A stretch of DNA of 64,000 bases from Porites lobata (Eukaryota > Cnidaria > Anthozoa > Scleractinia > Poritidae). Each line of letters starts with the position of its first letter. Within the stretch, counting starts at the first letter, position 1. The translations under genes and the position numbers were made by a program. The DNA lies in NCBI GenBank assembly GCA_942486035.1, contig CALNXK010000008.1:3046001-3110000 (forward strand), written 5' to 3'. The notes under the pieces are model-generated. The model had not been told where the DNA came from. It did no database searches and saw only the letters and a program-made list of their open reading frames with translations. Shown piece after piece: positions 54,801 to 63,898 of the stretch.

Positions 54801-56768
54801 GTTAAAGAAATTGCTATGCACGCATTTGGGAAGGTGGAAGAGGCAATCCTTGAGGACATACTCAAGAACATTGAAAATGAAGTAAAAAAGAGGGTTATTG
54901 ATGATGTGAAATCCAAGTTGAAGAAAGATCCCTTGGCTGCATTAATAGATTCCATCATATTCCTACATCTTGAAGACAAACAACAGCTTGCCGATCTCCT
55001 GCAGAATCGAATCGAAAGGACCAAACTCCTAAACATTTTCAGAGATTTAAGTAGTACTTCTCTTCAGCCATTCTATCGAGACCTCAGCTGGCAGAACAAG
55101 TTGAACTCGACTATCTTACAAGTGATTGGCGGTGTTAAATCAGAAACCAAAGGCGACGCGCATACCATTTTAACAGCCATCCAGGCAATTCATATGGGGA
55201 CTTTAGCAACAGATGCCATCAGTACAGTGCTGAGCCTGTCAAGCGATTTTTTCTCGAACCTAAATGAAGAACTGAACAAGTTCAAAAACGAAACATTCTT
55301 CCAAGAGAAAGTGGAGCCAAAGGAGCTGACTGTTTCTGAAAATGAGATGCTCCAAGAATCCAAGCAGGACCTGTATGGCTTTATCAGTGCTTTCCTAGCG
55401 CAGGCTTTAGTAGAAGTGTTCCGCCAAAAATTCTCAAATCATTTCGTTTCTCACTTGCAAGGCCGTGCAAACGGTATTATTGGCCGTTACGTTGCTACTA
55501 GCTTAAAGATGGACCGAACAGTGGCAAAACTCACTGCTGGACAAAACAACAGATACATTGCACACATACCCCAAGATCAGAATGCCAAAAAAATGCTTTC
55601 AGGAGAGTCAAACGAACAGTCACTGTCACATGCGCAAAGGATCAGGAACCCAAAGACAGCAGGAACCATTCTGGATATCAGAGTTCTCTCAGAAAGTACT
55701 GGCACTAAAGTTGTCATCCTCACGGAGGATAGTCGTGGCAAGCTTACAAAAATGCAGGAGCTGAACCCAGATACTAAACCTGCAAATCAAACTGTTACTC
55801 TGATTTACAAACCAAAGAGTTTACAATACCCAGATGGTCATTATGATGTGCATATCAATAACAAAACAGTGAGTGTAGTCAGCAAAGGAAAAAGCTGCTT
55901 GTTTCATGCTTTAGCACGAGGCATGAAACCAGAGGCCAGTGAAGAACAGATCGCTTTAGAAGCAGACCGCCTCCGATCTTTAGAGGCCGACACTCTCCTG
56001 AAAGAGCCAGGCCAATGGGAGCCTTTTGTCAAGCGCAAAGAGTGGACAGAGGCAATCAGAGGGGGACACTGGTACATGGCAGAGGGAGCTTTTAAAACAG
56101 CAGAAAACAAGGTCAAAGAAAGCAAAAAGGTTCTTAAGAGTGAGATTGGAAAACAATTTAAATACAAAGACTGGAGAAAGTATGGGGATAAGAACTCCGG
56201 TCTTGGAGAATTCATTAATGCAGATCATCAACCGCCAGTCAATAGCATATTGAACGCAAGAAACTTGAACAAGGATAGTAAGTTAGCTAAAGCTATGCTT
56301 GAGGTGGGAACAAACTCATCTCCTCTCGAAACCAATCTTATTCCTAATGTAAGAGAAAGACATGGCCATGAGCTTCCGACTGTCTTAGTTCCAAAGGAAA
56401 TACATCGGGAATTTCCAAGTACCAAATCACAGGCCTTCAGGAACGCTTTATCTTCAGCCATAAGCAACGACGATGCTGTGGGTGCCTTTAAACTGACCAT
56501 CCTTGGCGCAATGCCCAGATTCAGATTGAGTGATAACAAGAGTTTCAAGAATTTCCAGAATAACCCAGAAAGTAAAACCAGACTTAAAGTTTTTGAAAAA
56601 AGTTTTCAAAAACATTCCCAAAGCATGGTACAAGAATGGTTCAACCAGCTTCAAGGAAAAGGTGTCATGAGCCAAAAAGATTTCGACAGCCTTACTAAAT
56701 GGATCGATGAGCGGGGATATGAAAAACAAAACGATCCACACAGGAACCAAGTCGCCAGTCTCCTATAA
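48819..56768 (+). CDS. Giant SecA-ATPase / OTU-like / nuclease-like multidomain protein
   Basis: 2,649 residues from the first ATG at 48819 (the frame is open to 48726, but only with TTG and across a splice acceptor). Layout: MGNN N terminus; Cys pairs C17/C20 and C63/C66, zinc-like; charged coiled coil 72-140; helical region; first SecA-like module about 367-690 with no P-loop (EEDPC); second module about 802-1110 with Walker A TGEGKS (K986) and Walker B DEVDS (1086-1090); FGTTGT at 1386-1391; ATNLAGRGTNIK at 1509-1520; GRTARKG arginine-finger motif at 1550-1556; TPR-like about 1684-1750; Gly-rich hydrophobic segment 1864-1900; OTU-like GKSCLFHAL (C2360); C-terminal ADHQPP (2468-2473), RHGHELP (H2515/H2517) and KEIH (H2529). 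SecA is the bacterial preprotein translocase motor; here its C-terminal scaffold is replaced. Intronless, with AATAAA 33 bp after the stop. The domain calls are motif-based; the biological role is unknown. Confidence 0.88.
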   Translation: MGNNQPKESNMGNHLRCYKCNMVLRPCNDFSDLKQDYIYGRNVHVFNGGEYFRLVGYNELYECRDCFYKPIREEERLKQEQKKKEKKKQEEEEEQKRRDQQRAREAEERKRREELNQRLEESCKQAQEQLEEQVSRIVSEKHQFQASAYLSEVQSNYKSDEESELLKTLSSKCTVATLNLTQLNKNQLGNTLLALEKLLFDEWMSAPPSLSTLQHTQVFIAELYVLSNEKPERFSLESTSNHVQSLVESISQSACNVSENFLLTQALFLNLMHVFTGPYSSGTDPVLIAKRWADVDLSSEDLLLIEFLGVLISSLANVIKDTSVFILRMEIQCLILLLDILTNLNSTKSHSEATEMVLRLVQTNQWTPAEAMTLLKALSEKYSGDTPLTEILKMVYEYDISPEWTDDSGNSLIQVLDVLDPKTFQTDLRSTLQKTDDTELNSALAELKEARNLDDATIDKIRTIISSVRKYLKNKTKQRSFLKKIKRITTSALHHLETNRNQESFSKGPLKNIEKSLRKLCKAVFKTKGWWPTVQQMMRWCMLVLTETSGDLKLVMEEDPCVTAMFAATQVFLRNKVDLVLSSDLLSLEKTKNWSDFYQHLGISFSTNINKFSASERNDVYKADIVCGTMDDFMSDYLQYGLEVMETGKPHLSRGFIVETSSLSSSHTLEFKRLKESNALSFAADILQSLMGNLNNENMELRQDFIKAFLVVLHTHLKEDTNTGNKIISILLKLNERKLSSSEIYFLTILEDLTRVFTEDTAKAPEGKWCLNSLCFSAKKFAKQQTKDVFQMVSNLAAQRLWSPKESLILLEALSDHHYNEECISILKILHFIETYQVTSLWMDERNQSLLQLLKTFETAKLIQHLENSFKNEKDKSIDCVFEEIRHNNNIDEETLGKSYSVVKAVNDMIKSGEITHHNDFQRARKLSQSTAKEDLQEILAVLCNAVHVCAAEKKWWPRVTQMTSWSLLALSKTGKLLEMSTGEGKSCVIAMFAVLRALRGEKVDVISSSSVLCERDAKEWGNFYSYFGITVDTNVNKTKDEDRKQCYQKDVVYGTVEAFAADHLRQIFEMKDVRPDRDYQCVIIDEVDSLLLDQGVQHTYLSSPMVSMQHLNIVLAMIWGHVSQYGILSTGCETFIQGPPASFYKAIFDSIDSDENEIDDPTDILRIAEVLEIVPGGFTKNIFQKGKDEILEDLKTVSQDAALRFFQEMEHYVPYGFTVYTLDDNGLLRLSKTSTCEPNIPELKFLVLDGGLCCSLYDSEEIVSNAIAELISVKIQYTPSTNHNTDRISVPGFLRNLIETRISVWVQNAFLAMRLRQGREYVVENDRVIPVDFKSTGIVELSKKWGDGLQQFVEMKHQVKLSTISTVTNYLSNMSLFQMYHGKIFGTTGTLGNDTDIEFLQNFYQNLSTLRMPTFNRRKLFEVEGSVKTSVQEWKSKIKDVVKTQISPNSYRGGRAVLVICETINMAKEISEDLKTIGPRDIKLYCRSDKDGLNKINKELLPGDVIVATNLAGRGTNIKVSPDVNSNGGLQVILSFLSQNTRVELQAFGRTARKGKPGSAQIIMCTSHLQETFGAVSSLEEAKMTRDKIAADKINDVMQEVIEMRLREDLFSEYCDTLQEIYRDTDGDEERALVAIMNEFWGMWLQTKSEEIEQLKRNELQRSLKSDLILAKGMSESQTSPCSSIYHYTEFGNIALDEKQWDKSARLFEKAMGQDENWAAIAFYNHAYCIIKQKRGDYLIKAREDLIKTQESLKYFKEECIIGLHLVKMASSGSDSSNPTSIEKQLTTKSAILNYFDENISKAIKKLDEIRERGRDAIANKSPMVSLVSSHDEDAQLEAYNLYSRGLNYVFCVEEKPYFSWGALAVFFLGILQIVGGALLIAFTGGVFAQVGMGLITEGISDCIDGIYGMATGQFSWESWAIQKAISIGVSLITLGVGKLISKGFKASKMLIKEFGKKLKAMPKFLSRQAKEGFSVVAKANLKNTLKYTAKAMVKEIAMHAFGKVEEAILEDILKNIENEVKKRVIDDVKSKLKKDPLAALIDSIIFLHLEDKQQLADLLQNRIERTKLLNIFRDLSSTSLQPFYRDLSWQNKLNSTILQVIGGVKSETKGDAHTILTAIQAIHMGTLATDAISTVLSLSSDFFSNLNEELNKFKNETFFQEKVEPKELTVSENEMLQESKQDLYGFISAFLAQALVEVFRQKFSNHFVSHLQGRANGIIGRYVATSLKMDRTVAKLTAGQNNRYIAHIPQDQNAKKMLSGESNEQSLSHAQRIRNPKTAGTILDIRVLSESTGTKVVILTEDSRGKLTKMQELNPDTKPANQTVTLIYKPKSLQYPDGHYDVHINNKTVSVVSKGKSCLFHALARGMKPEASEEQIALEADRLRSLEADTLLKEPGQWEPFVKRKEWTEAIRGGHWYMAEGAFKTAENKVKESKKVLKSEIGKQFKYKDWRKYGDKNSGLGEFINADHQPPVNSILNARNLNKDSKLAKAMLEVGTNSSPLETNLIPNVRERHGHELPTVLVPKEIHREFPSTKSQAFRNALSSAISNDDAVGAFKLTILGAMPRFRLSDNKSFKNFQNNPESKTRLKVFEKSFQKHSQSMVQEWFNQLQGKGVMSQKDFDSLTKWIDERGYEKQNDPHRNQVASLL

Positions 56769-56800
56769 TTCGAAGGTAATTGTCAGTAAACAAAATAGTT

Positions 56801-56806
56801 AATAAA
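56801..56806 (+). promoter_or_regulatory. Poly(A) signal of the SecA-like gene
   Basis: AATAAA 33 bases after the TAA at 56766-56768, on the coding strand. Confidence 0.6.
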
Positions 56807-57420
56807 GGGGTCTCTGGTTAATGAGTCGGAATCCCATTGATTGATGGAGAATGGCTACGCGTCCCGTGTTCTTGCCACTTCTGCAGGGGGTCCCGACTGA
56901 CGAGGGGACAATAAGCTTTGCATTATTGAGGAAGAATATAGGCTAAGCTATGCTGATTCATGGTATAAGGTATGAGTAAGATCACTGGCATAAACGGTTG
57001 GGCCGGATTAAGACGAAAATTAAGCTACTAAGTGTTATAACGTTATAAATGCTTTTACATGGTGAATACAGAGAAAGAGACTTGGAGACTTGGATGTGAA
57101 GAGCAAGCTTTTTTTCTTTTTGGCAATAGGGACCTCCCCTGTTAAAATTTGGCACGAGAACCATTTAAGTTAGTTCATACAAATAGCTATGAACTTCTCT
57201 TTAACTTTGTACCTTAGAGTTTTTAGGGGACCTCTGGTAAAAAAACAACAACCATAGATAGATGAAAGTCAATCTCTTTGATTGAAACTTGATGAACTCT
57301 AGGAATTGTGGCATATGACTTTTAACCTAAGTTTAAACATTTGATGATGATGATTCACTTTTGTTTTTCAACATTAATTGATAGTTTTCTCTAACATTAT
57401 TTGAACAGCCATCCTAAGCG
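56807..57420. other. Intergenic, no supported gene
   Basis: No feature supported. Confidence 0.35.
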
Positions 57421-57867
57421 TTTTCTGAACTGAGAGAAAGAGAACCATGAGCGTCGACTTTGATCAATTTTTTGAAAACTGACATTCCGTTCATATCAGC
57501 TTCAAATTGGTTGAAATGGTCGTCTATTGGTTTGAATTTGATTACAACCCACCAGATGTCTCAAACAGTCGTCACCAACACCTTACTAGTTTCTACCAAG
57601 ACCTCGATCATGTTGGAAGTCGTCAGACAGCACCAGACGAGTTTGGGCATCATTCTTCCACAATGTAACTTTAATGCAATCTATTCGTATTCTACTCGCA
57701 ATATCTCAAAGCGTCAGATAGTCATCTTTGCAATCGACTTACAATCGACTTTGTCCTGTGTCAATATTTCGGAAATGTTTTTCCGCCTATGTATTTATAG
57801 CCCGCTGTCTCCCCAATGTAAAGCGTCTCTCTGCTGGGCTAAATACGCTTGAAATATAAATAAAGTG
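57421..57867 (+). other. Probable retroelement 3' end
   Basis: Ends cctatgtatttatagcccgctgtctcc.. and AATAAAG directly before an ATT microsatellite, the form of a retroposon 3' UTR plus tail. Short frames here lack recognisable domains. Confidence 0.35.
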
Positions 57868-58035
<168 letters not shown>

Positions 58036-58585
58036 TCAGTATGAATCTCGCTATGTAATCCAAGACTTGTGGACGTGTGGGGTGTGTCCGAGACATAATA
58101 CGCTATGACGTATTTCGTTTAAGGAAATATCATTTTCCGTCTTCAATCGGTTGTATTTGCCTGATCTGAATTTTGTCCCACGGTTAACCACAACGTTTTC
58201 CTTAAGTGTCAAAAGTAACCAGTTTGGATCGATCCAAGTTTTAATTTACCCAATTTAAAGTTTTCAAGAGGGCCGAAGATAATGGATGGATCTGCTTCAT
58301 TTGCCATCGCCTGAACCAACTGAAGAAAGTTAAAACGCTGAAGCAAATACTACCCCTTGTCAACCAAACCTAATCTGAAAAACATAGGAAGAACATTCTC
58401 ATATCAATTTAGTCGCGTTTTTGATCTGGGCGAAGAGATTTTCACGTCAACACTATAAACAAAAAAACAATCATATTCTGGTGTGTGTCATAGAGGATAT
58501 TACATGGCAGCACGGATATACGAAATTTCTCTTAGAGTGTTGAAAAATATTTTTGTTGAGGAATATTATTTAATATGAGAGAAGA
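58036..58585. other. Intergenic, no supported gene
   Basis: No feature supported. Confidence 0.35.
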
Positions 58586-58589
58586 GGCC

Positions 58590-58683
58590 GATGCGAATAC
58601 GCATGCGTTATTAATCCACTTTCAAACATGCTGCCATTTTGAAGTTCAATTTACAAATATAATAACGCATGCGTATTCGCATC
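58590..58683. mobile_element. Small MITE, 94 bp
   Basis: GATGCGAATACGCATGCG and CGCATGCGTATTCGCATC are exact inverted arms (24 bp with TTATTA/TAATAA) around a 46-bp loop. Confidence 0.75.
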
Positions 58684-59084
58684 AGCCACTGAGCTGATAG
58701 CTTAGCACGCGCGCACACTTGGAGGAAACCCTCGCTCGTGCACAAAATTATTCAACATGTTGAATATTCGGCTCCGATGGCACGCGTGCCAAAAATCGCT
58801 GAAAACTGCACCGCACCCTTGGGGAACGTGCTTCCGCCAACTGTCACGAGTGACACTTAGCTCAGCTGTTAGTTCTAGTGTGCGCCGGGCTTTGGGCAAG
58901 GTCATTATGTAAACTATGAAGTTACTAGTAATCGATGCTGACTTTCGTAACATAAAATCTTTACCACTAAAGTATTGTTCACGTTGTTTGAATTTTTTTG
59001 AATTTGTTACTTTAAACATTGGTATCCAAAGTAGCTACACGTTATCTCAACTGTGCTTTGTGTTATTTTCTATAATTTGTATAG
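58684..59084. other. Intergenic, no supported gene
   Basis: No feature supported. Confidence 0.35.
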
Positions 59085-59102
59085 GTAATCACACGATTTC
59101 GA

Positions 59103-59151
<49 letters not shown>

Positions 59152-59232
59152 CGGGCTCGTGCAATTTGGGGTGTTTGAAAAATTTACAAGTGCTTATGCA
59201 TTCCAGATTGCACGAGAAAAATCATGTGATTA
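59085..59232. mobile_element. Foldback MITE, 148 bp
   Basis: GTAATCACACGA..TCATGTGATTAC termini; the inner arms share gtgcaatttgga / attccagattgcac, taagcac / gtgctta and aaatttttcaaa / tttgaaaaattt. Confidence 0.65.
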
Positions 59233-60689
59233 CTTGTTAATAATATATGTACAAAAATTTCAGACAAACAGCAGACAGTTTGTTTTTATTTTGCCTTATG
59301 GAGTTAACACGCTCCGCCTAAAAGAACTCGATTGGTCCAAAAAAATGACTATGCGGGCTTGTTGAAATTTTTGGGGAATACAGATCAAAAATATCCTCTG
59401 AGGAAAAAGAACGAGTGTTAAAATCAGCTTAATTTCAACTTTTTGCACTAATTTCCTCTTTCTGCACTCAAAAAATTTCAAGTTTTTGCCCTGTTTGGGA
59501 TTAATTGACATGCTCTCTGCTAATCAGAATCCAGAAATTTTTGTATGTATATTATTATCAAGAAAATTATTCAAGAATAGCGAAAGATAATATACACTTT
59601 CTGCTCTTATTTTGTACAATAAAGTGGCTTCAATCCTAATGCGTTTTTGTGTGAGTGGTGGTAAGGACAGAGAACTCGGTTGGGTGGGGTTTGGAGCTGC
59701 CCTTTCCATGGAAAAACATTTTCATGCAAGGTATGTCTGTTTGACTCTGTAACTGGCGTACAGGTAATTTTGTGACACCGAGAAATCCATGGTGTTCAAG
59801 TTGTTTCCTGAAATCACTCCAAATTATTCAAATTTGGGTGGATTTACTTACTAAAATAAAATTAAAGAATCAAAAAGTTTCATCTCGTCAATCAATTAAC
59901 CGCAGCCAACTCCTTTTGAATCGCATTTTATCAGGATGCGGTTTTGTGTGAACTTTGATACACGTATCTATCTATTTTTGCCAAAGAGAGAGTTTACTGG
60001 AAACTCAATACTGGACGCCTGTCGAGGAGATTTTGAAAAACTGTATTTAACCTGAGCGAGATTTAAACCCCCGTTCCGCTTATCAATGTTTGGGTGTGAT
60101 GACCGCCGCGCCATCAGGAAAACGATGCTGGTTAATTACGTGGCTGATTAATCATCGGTTTTTTTTTCTAGTGATGATGCTGGATCAACAAAAGGTGATT
60201 CACATGCAGGCGAGGGTAATTAATTACATACAAAAAAAGTTAGTGATTCCCTCTATCCAGCAATTAACGCATCGCCCCCTACGGAAGATCGCACATAGAC
60301 TCAACTTCAAAGTTGAAGCTTGATCATGGTGAGGGTTGTCGAAGTGTAGAAGGCAAAACCGCCCTGGAAAATGGAAATGAAAGGAAAATGATTTGCCTAT
60401 CCTCGGAACACCAAGGAGTACAAGAACTCGTTCGAAAGTGTACTGTCCGTGCATTCAGCCCGAATTAGAATTTGAAAGTGTTGGTTTTTTAATGAGAGAG
60501 GAAAACCGAAGTGCCTGGGTAAAAACCTCTCGGAGCAGACTAGAGCACTAAAAAACTCAATCCACTTCACGGCATCTGGAGCAGGTATCGAAGCGCATAA
60601 TATTAGTGTTTCAATATACTATAATGAACATGATTACGGAAAAATTCTTTCTACTTATTTCCATCGCTGTGGCTATATGCCCGGAAGCC
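59233..60689. other. Intergenic, no supported gene
   Basis: Several short ORFs on both strands without motifs. Confidence 0.4.
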
Positions 60690-61330
60690 GGGAAGGGTCT
60701 TAAAAAAACTAAATGCCCAGCAGTCAGAATTTTTTTTGAATTTTGTTCGAAATCCCTTTTTCTAATCGTCTGAAAGTATTCTATCTTCATTTACAATCGC
60801 CAAGCGAGTAACAGCACGTGACTAACGGGTACGTTTTCGCACAGGTTAAATACCCGGCAGTCCGAGAGGCGACTGGAAAGTTAGAAAGCCTGTTATTAAG
60901 CCCAGTGAATACATACTTGCCTCCGTCGTCGATTATTTTCCCAACGCAATAACGAAGATACAGCGCTTTCATTTTGAAACTTATTTTGCAAGGCCTCACT
61001 GAGGCCTCTAGCCGCTTCCAGCTACACAGCTTGAGTCTTAGAAAGCAGGCTCCCCAAATTTTACAATTCTTTTACGAATTCCCCTCAAAATATTCTATCC
61101 TTGTTTAGAATTGGAGAGTAATCGGAAATCAACGGCGTTTCATAAGCGCAAGTAGGTTAGCCGGAATCACTCGCGGTTTCGAGTATAGCGGTTGACTCAC
61201 GGGCACGGTTCTCCCTGTCTAAATGCCCGGCAGTCCGATTTGTTGAGGGGATTTTCACAAAAAGTGGCTCCTTAGCTCCCATGAAAGTATGCCATCGACC
61301 TTCATAGCAGCCACGCGAGCACTGAGGGTC
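60690..61330 (+). repeat. Diverged direct repeats (ATGCCCGGCAGTC family)
   Basis: 'taaatgcccagcagtcag' (about 60709), 'taaatacccggcagtccga' (about 60847) and 'taaatgcccggcagtccga' (about 61219) recur with shared upstream words 'gaaagtattctatc..ttta.aatcg' and 'gactaacgggtacg / gactcacgggcacg'. Roughly three eroded units. Confidence 0.5.
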
Positions 61331-63154
61331 CAATTAACGATTAAACATCTTACCTCCTATGTCTGAGTCTGTTATTCCAGTTACACGTAATATTCCTTTG
61401 CCAGCAGGATGCACAGGTTTGGTTGAACCAGACTCCAGATTAGTTGAGCGATACCATATTTGTGGTGCTTCGCAGCTGTACGTCTCTCTCCAGATTTCAC
61501 TTTCCCATTTCGAGTACTTAATCCTACAAATAAGCCCGTGACTATTTATCGCCGAACCAACATGGGATTGTTTAATTTACTCCTTCAGGATCTGCTATGT
61601 CTGCAATCACTTCTGATGACCACGCCCAGACACCGCCCCGTTCAACTGCTAACGCGTCTCCAATCCACCGTATGAAAAAAGATGGCGGCCGCACATTTTA
61701 CCACAATTCCTTTCGAACCTAACACAGCCAATTACACATAAAGTCATATTTTTTTTGGTAGGGGGGGGGGATGGGGGGCGAAATTCGTTCTTGTAATAGC
61801 AACATTGCCTATCATAGGTTTGAAGATCTGCATAATTCTTTTTAGTATATACACACTCAGGGATCTTGGTGAATTAAGCAATCTGATTGGTTCGCTATCT
61901 CGGACTATTCAACACTTATTCACCTCCTAGCGAGTGAATAATGTGTGAGCTCGGTGTTTTTCCCATTTTTTGGACAACGATCTTTTAAAAGTCAAATAAA
62001 TCCGAGGGTTCACTTTTTCTAAAGCAAGAAAAGACTTGGAAGGATTCAAAACGGCGTTTTTTCCATTTCCTGTAGCTAAGTTTTGTGCTCGATGGATTGT
62101 TTACAACTCCCGTTTATTCTCGTAGAAGAAGCTGTTTCGTAAACTCAGCGTTTGCTTACAAGAAAATTTGGCCCAAAAATGGAAGTTTATCTATAACAAA
62201 CAAATTTGAAAGCAAATGTTTGCAAAAATTCTACGTTTCAAGTTAAAAGGAAAAAGAATGGTACAAGAAGACAACGTCTTACCTCGAGCAACCGAGCAGC
62301 CATTTTTGTAGCACTTCATGCGAAGAAACAAGCAAACCCTTTTGGCTATAAACTTGGCGAGTCAACAGAAAATAACAAAGCTCAAAATTTCTTCTCAGGT
62401 AAGGAAACAATTCATACTTTTAACGGTTCCATTTAAGCCATTACGCTGTTGTTTGCGAAGTGATAAACTTGGAATTTCCACGTTTGAAAATTCTGCAAAG
62501 ATCTATTTTTAAACTTTCGCGTGATTTGATCGGTCAATCAAATCGTACTTTTTAACGGTTTCCTCTCTGATTTTGTTGAAATCACTTCGTGTGTTTATAC
62601 TAGAACAATTATTCTTTTCAATCTCGGTGAATAGTGGCTTTAGGAATATTTACCCACTATTCACCTCGATTTCAAAATAAATATCCTACGAAAGCCGAAT
62701 TCATTAATTGCTTTATTATTCATTCAAAATAATTCCTAGTTTAAAAACAAGCTAAAACATGCTTACCTTCGTCGATGTTAAGTTCACCTCGACAGTGCGT
62801 GTTTAGAAGATAAAGGGCTGTTCAGGTCTGCAAATATACTCCAAATAGCAGATGTTGTCCGTTGAGTTGTGTTCTTGCTATGTTTTTAGACAACAGTTCG
62901 TCGTGAAACCCGTAAAATATTTCGCCGACTGTTCGTCCATTTTTCTTTTCACAATCAAAACAACTCAACCTCTTCCCCAGGTCTTCTCGGTTAACGGTGC
63001 ATTAACCTCCAACTGTGCTGCACTTTTGACGTCATCGGTTGAAAATTAATCGCAAAATTCTTCCAAATTTGGTCAACAGAAACAGTAGCTGTTTATGGTG
63101 AATCATGCGTGTGCTTTTAGCCAATCAGAAACGGAGAAATATTTTAAATGAATA
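61331..63154. other. Intergenic, no supported gene
   Basis: Includes a G run near 61765 and small inverted pairs (ttattcacctcctagcgagtgaataa at 61917; tgaatagtggcttta / acccactattca at about 62630). No gene. Confidence 0.4.
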
Positions 63155-63262
63155 ATAATATCACTTAACTGTTAACTTTTCATTTATCTGTTAACTACTA
63201 ATTTTTTGGCCGATTATCAGTTAACTACTGTTTTTTGGCCAAATATCAGTTAACTGTTAACC
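63155..63262 (+). repeat. Tandem repeat of ATCAGTTAACTACT..TTTTTTGGCC
   Basis: Three to four units of about 36 bp built on 'tatcagttaact(act)' and 'ttttttggcc'. GTTAAC palindromes recur in each. Confidence 0.65.
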
Positions 63263-63523
63263 CCGTTCGCACCCTCTAAGAATGTTTAATTGCGTATTTT
63301 CTAGTGTAGGTAGCCAGCCAAGCTCAAGGACGTCCCTTTCTGAGCAGAAACGATTCAAGACAAAACCACCAGCCACATTCTGAACGCGTTGTTCTCTTTT
63401 CTGCAGATATGCGGGAAGTGGGTATGTGACGGGGTTAAGTTTGGATAGCACGAGGCTTTGAACAAGAGACTTCTTAGTCTCTTGTGGTGTCATATTCTTG
63501 ATCGTTCTTAGAGTGGCCAGCAC
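63257..63523 (-). pseudogene. LINE C-terminal fragment (minus strand)
   Basis: The frame reads ..KSLVQSLVLSKLNPVTYPLPAYLQKREQRVQN..FV..F..ERDVLELGWLP, the conserved region C-terminal to RT in CR1/L2-type LINEs. Truncated on both sides. Confidence 0.6.
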
Positions 63524-63628
63524 TTTATAGCATGATGATGTGACCTCATTTACATCGCATCACCCCGGTTCTGTCCATGCCAAGTTCCTAACAACTTAAA
63601 TTTCTCTACCCTATCAATTAACTGTCTT

Positions 63629-63898
63629 ATGTTTCAGGGTGAGAGGTGGATTGTGTCCCTTAAGATTATGCACTTTAGACACCTCCTTGGTGGTAATAAC
63701 CGTCTGCTTACCAATAATAAGTTATGCAAAATAGCTTGCATCCAAGAGGATAAATGTTCACTATGCAAAACGGATTTGGAATCCCTTTACCTCATCTTTT
63801 TCGAATGCAGACACACCAAGCAGTTTTGGAAGGAATTTCAATATTACTTTTACACATTGACAAGAGAACAAGAGGTTCCCCTCCCCGACTCCCCTTGA
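63629..63898 (+). pseudogene. LINE C-terminal zinc-binding fragment (plus strand)
   Basis: The frame contains DKCSLCKTDLESLYLIFFEC and then RHTKQFWKEF, matching the zf-RVT pattern (C-x2-C..H/L-x-F-x2-C..W) at the end of L1-like proteins. Opposite in orientation to the neighbouring minus-strand fragment, so a separate insertion. Confidence 0.6.

Noticed and set aside
48819..56768. Bacterial contamination or plastid/endosymbiont SecA gene
   Set aside because: Splice acceptor before the ATG, AATAAA after the stop, no Shine-Dalgarno or operon neighbours, and eukaryotic transposons on both sides. Read depth would settle it.
57460..57852. 130-residue ORF before the ATT tail
   Set aside because: No domain; it fits a retroelement 3' region better, and the next frame is equally open.
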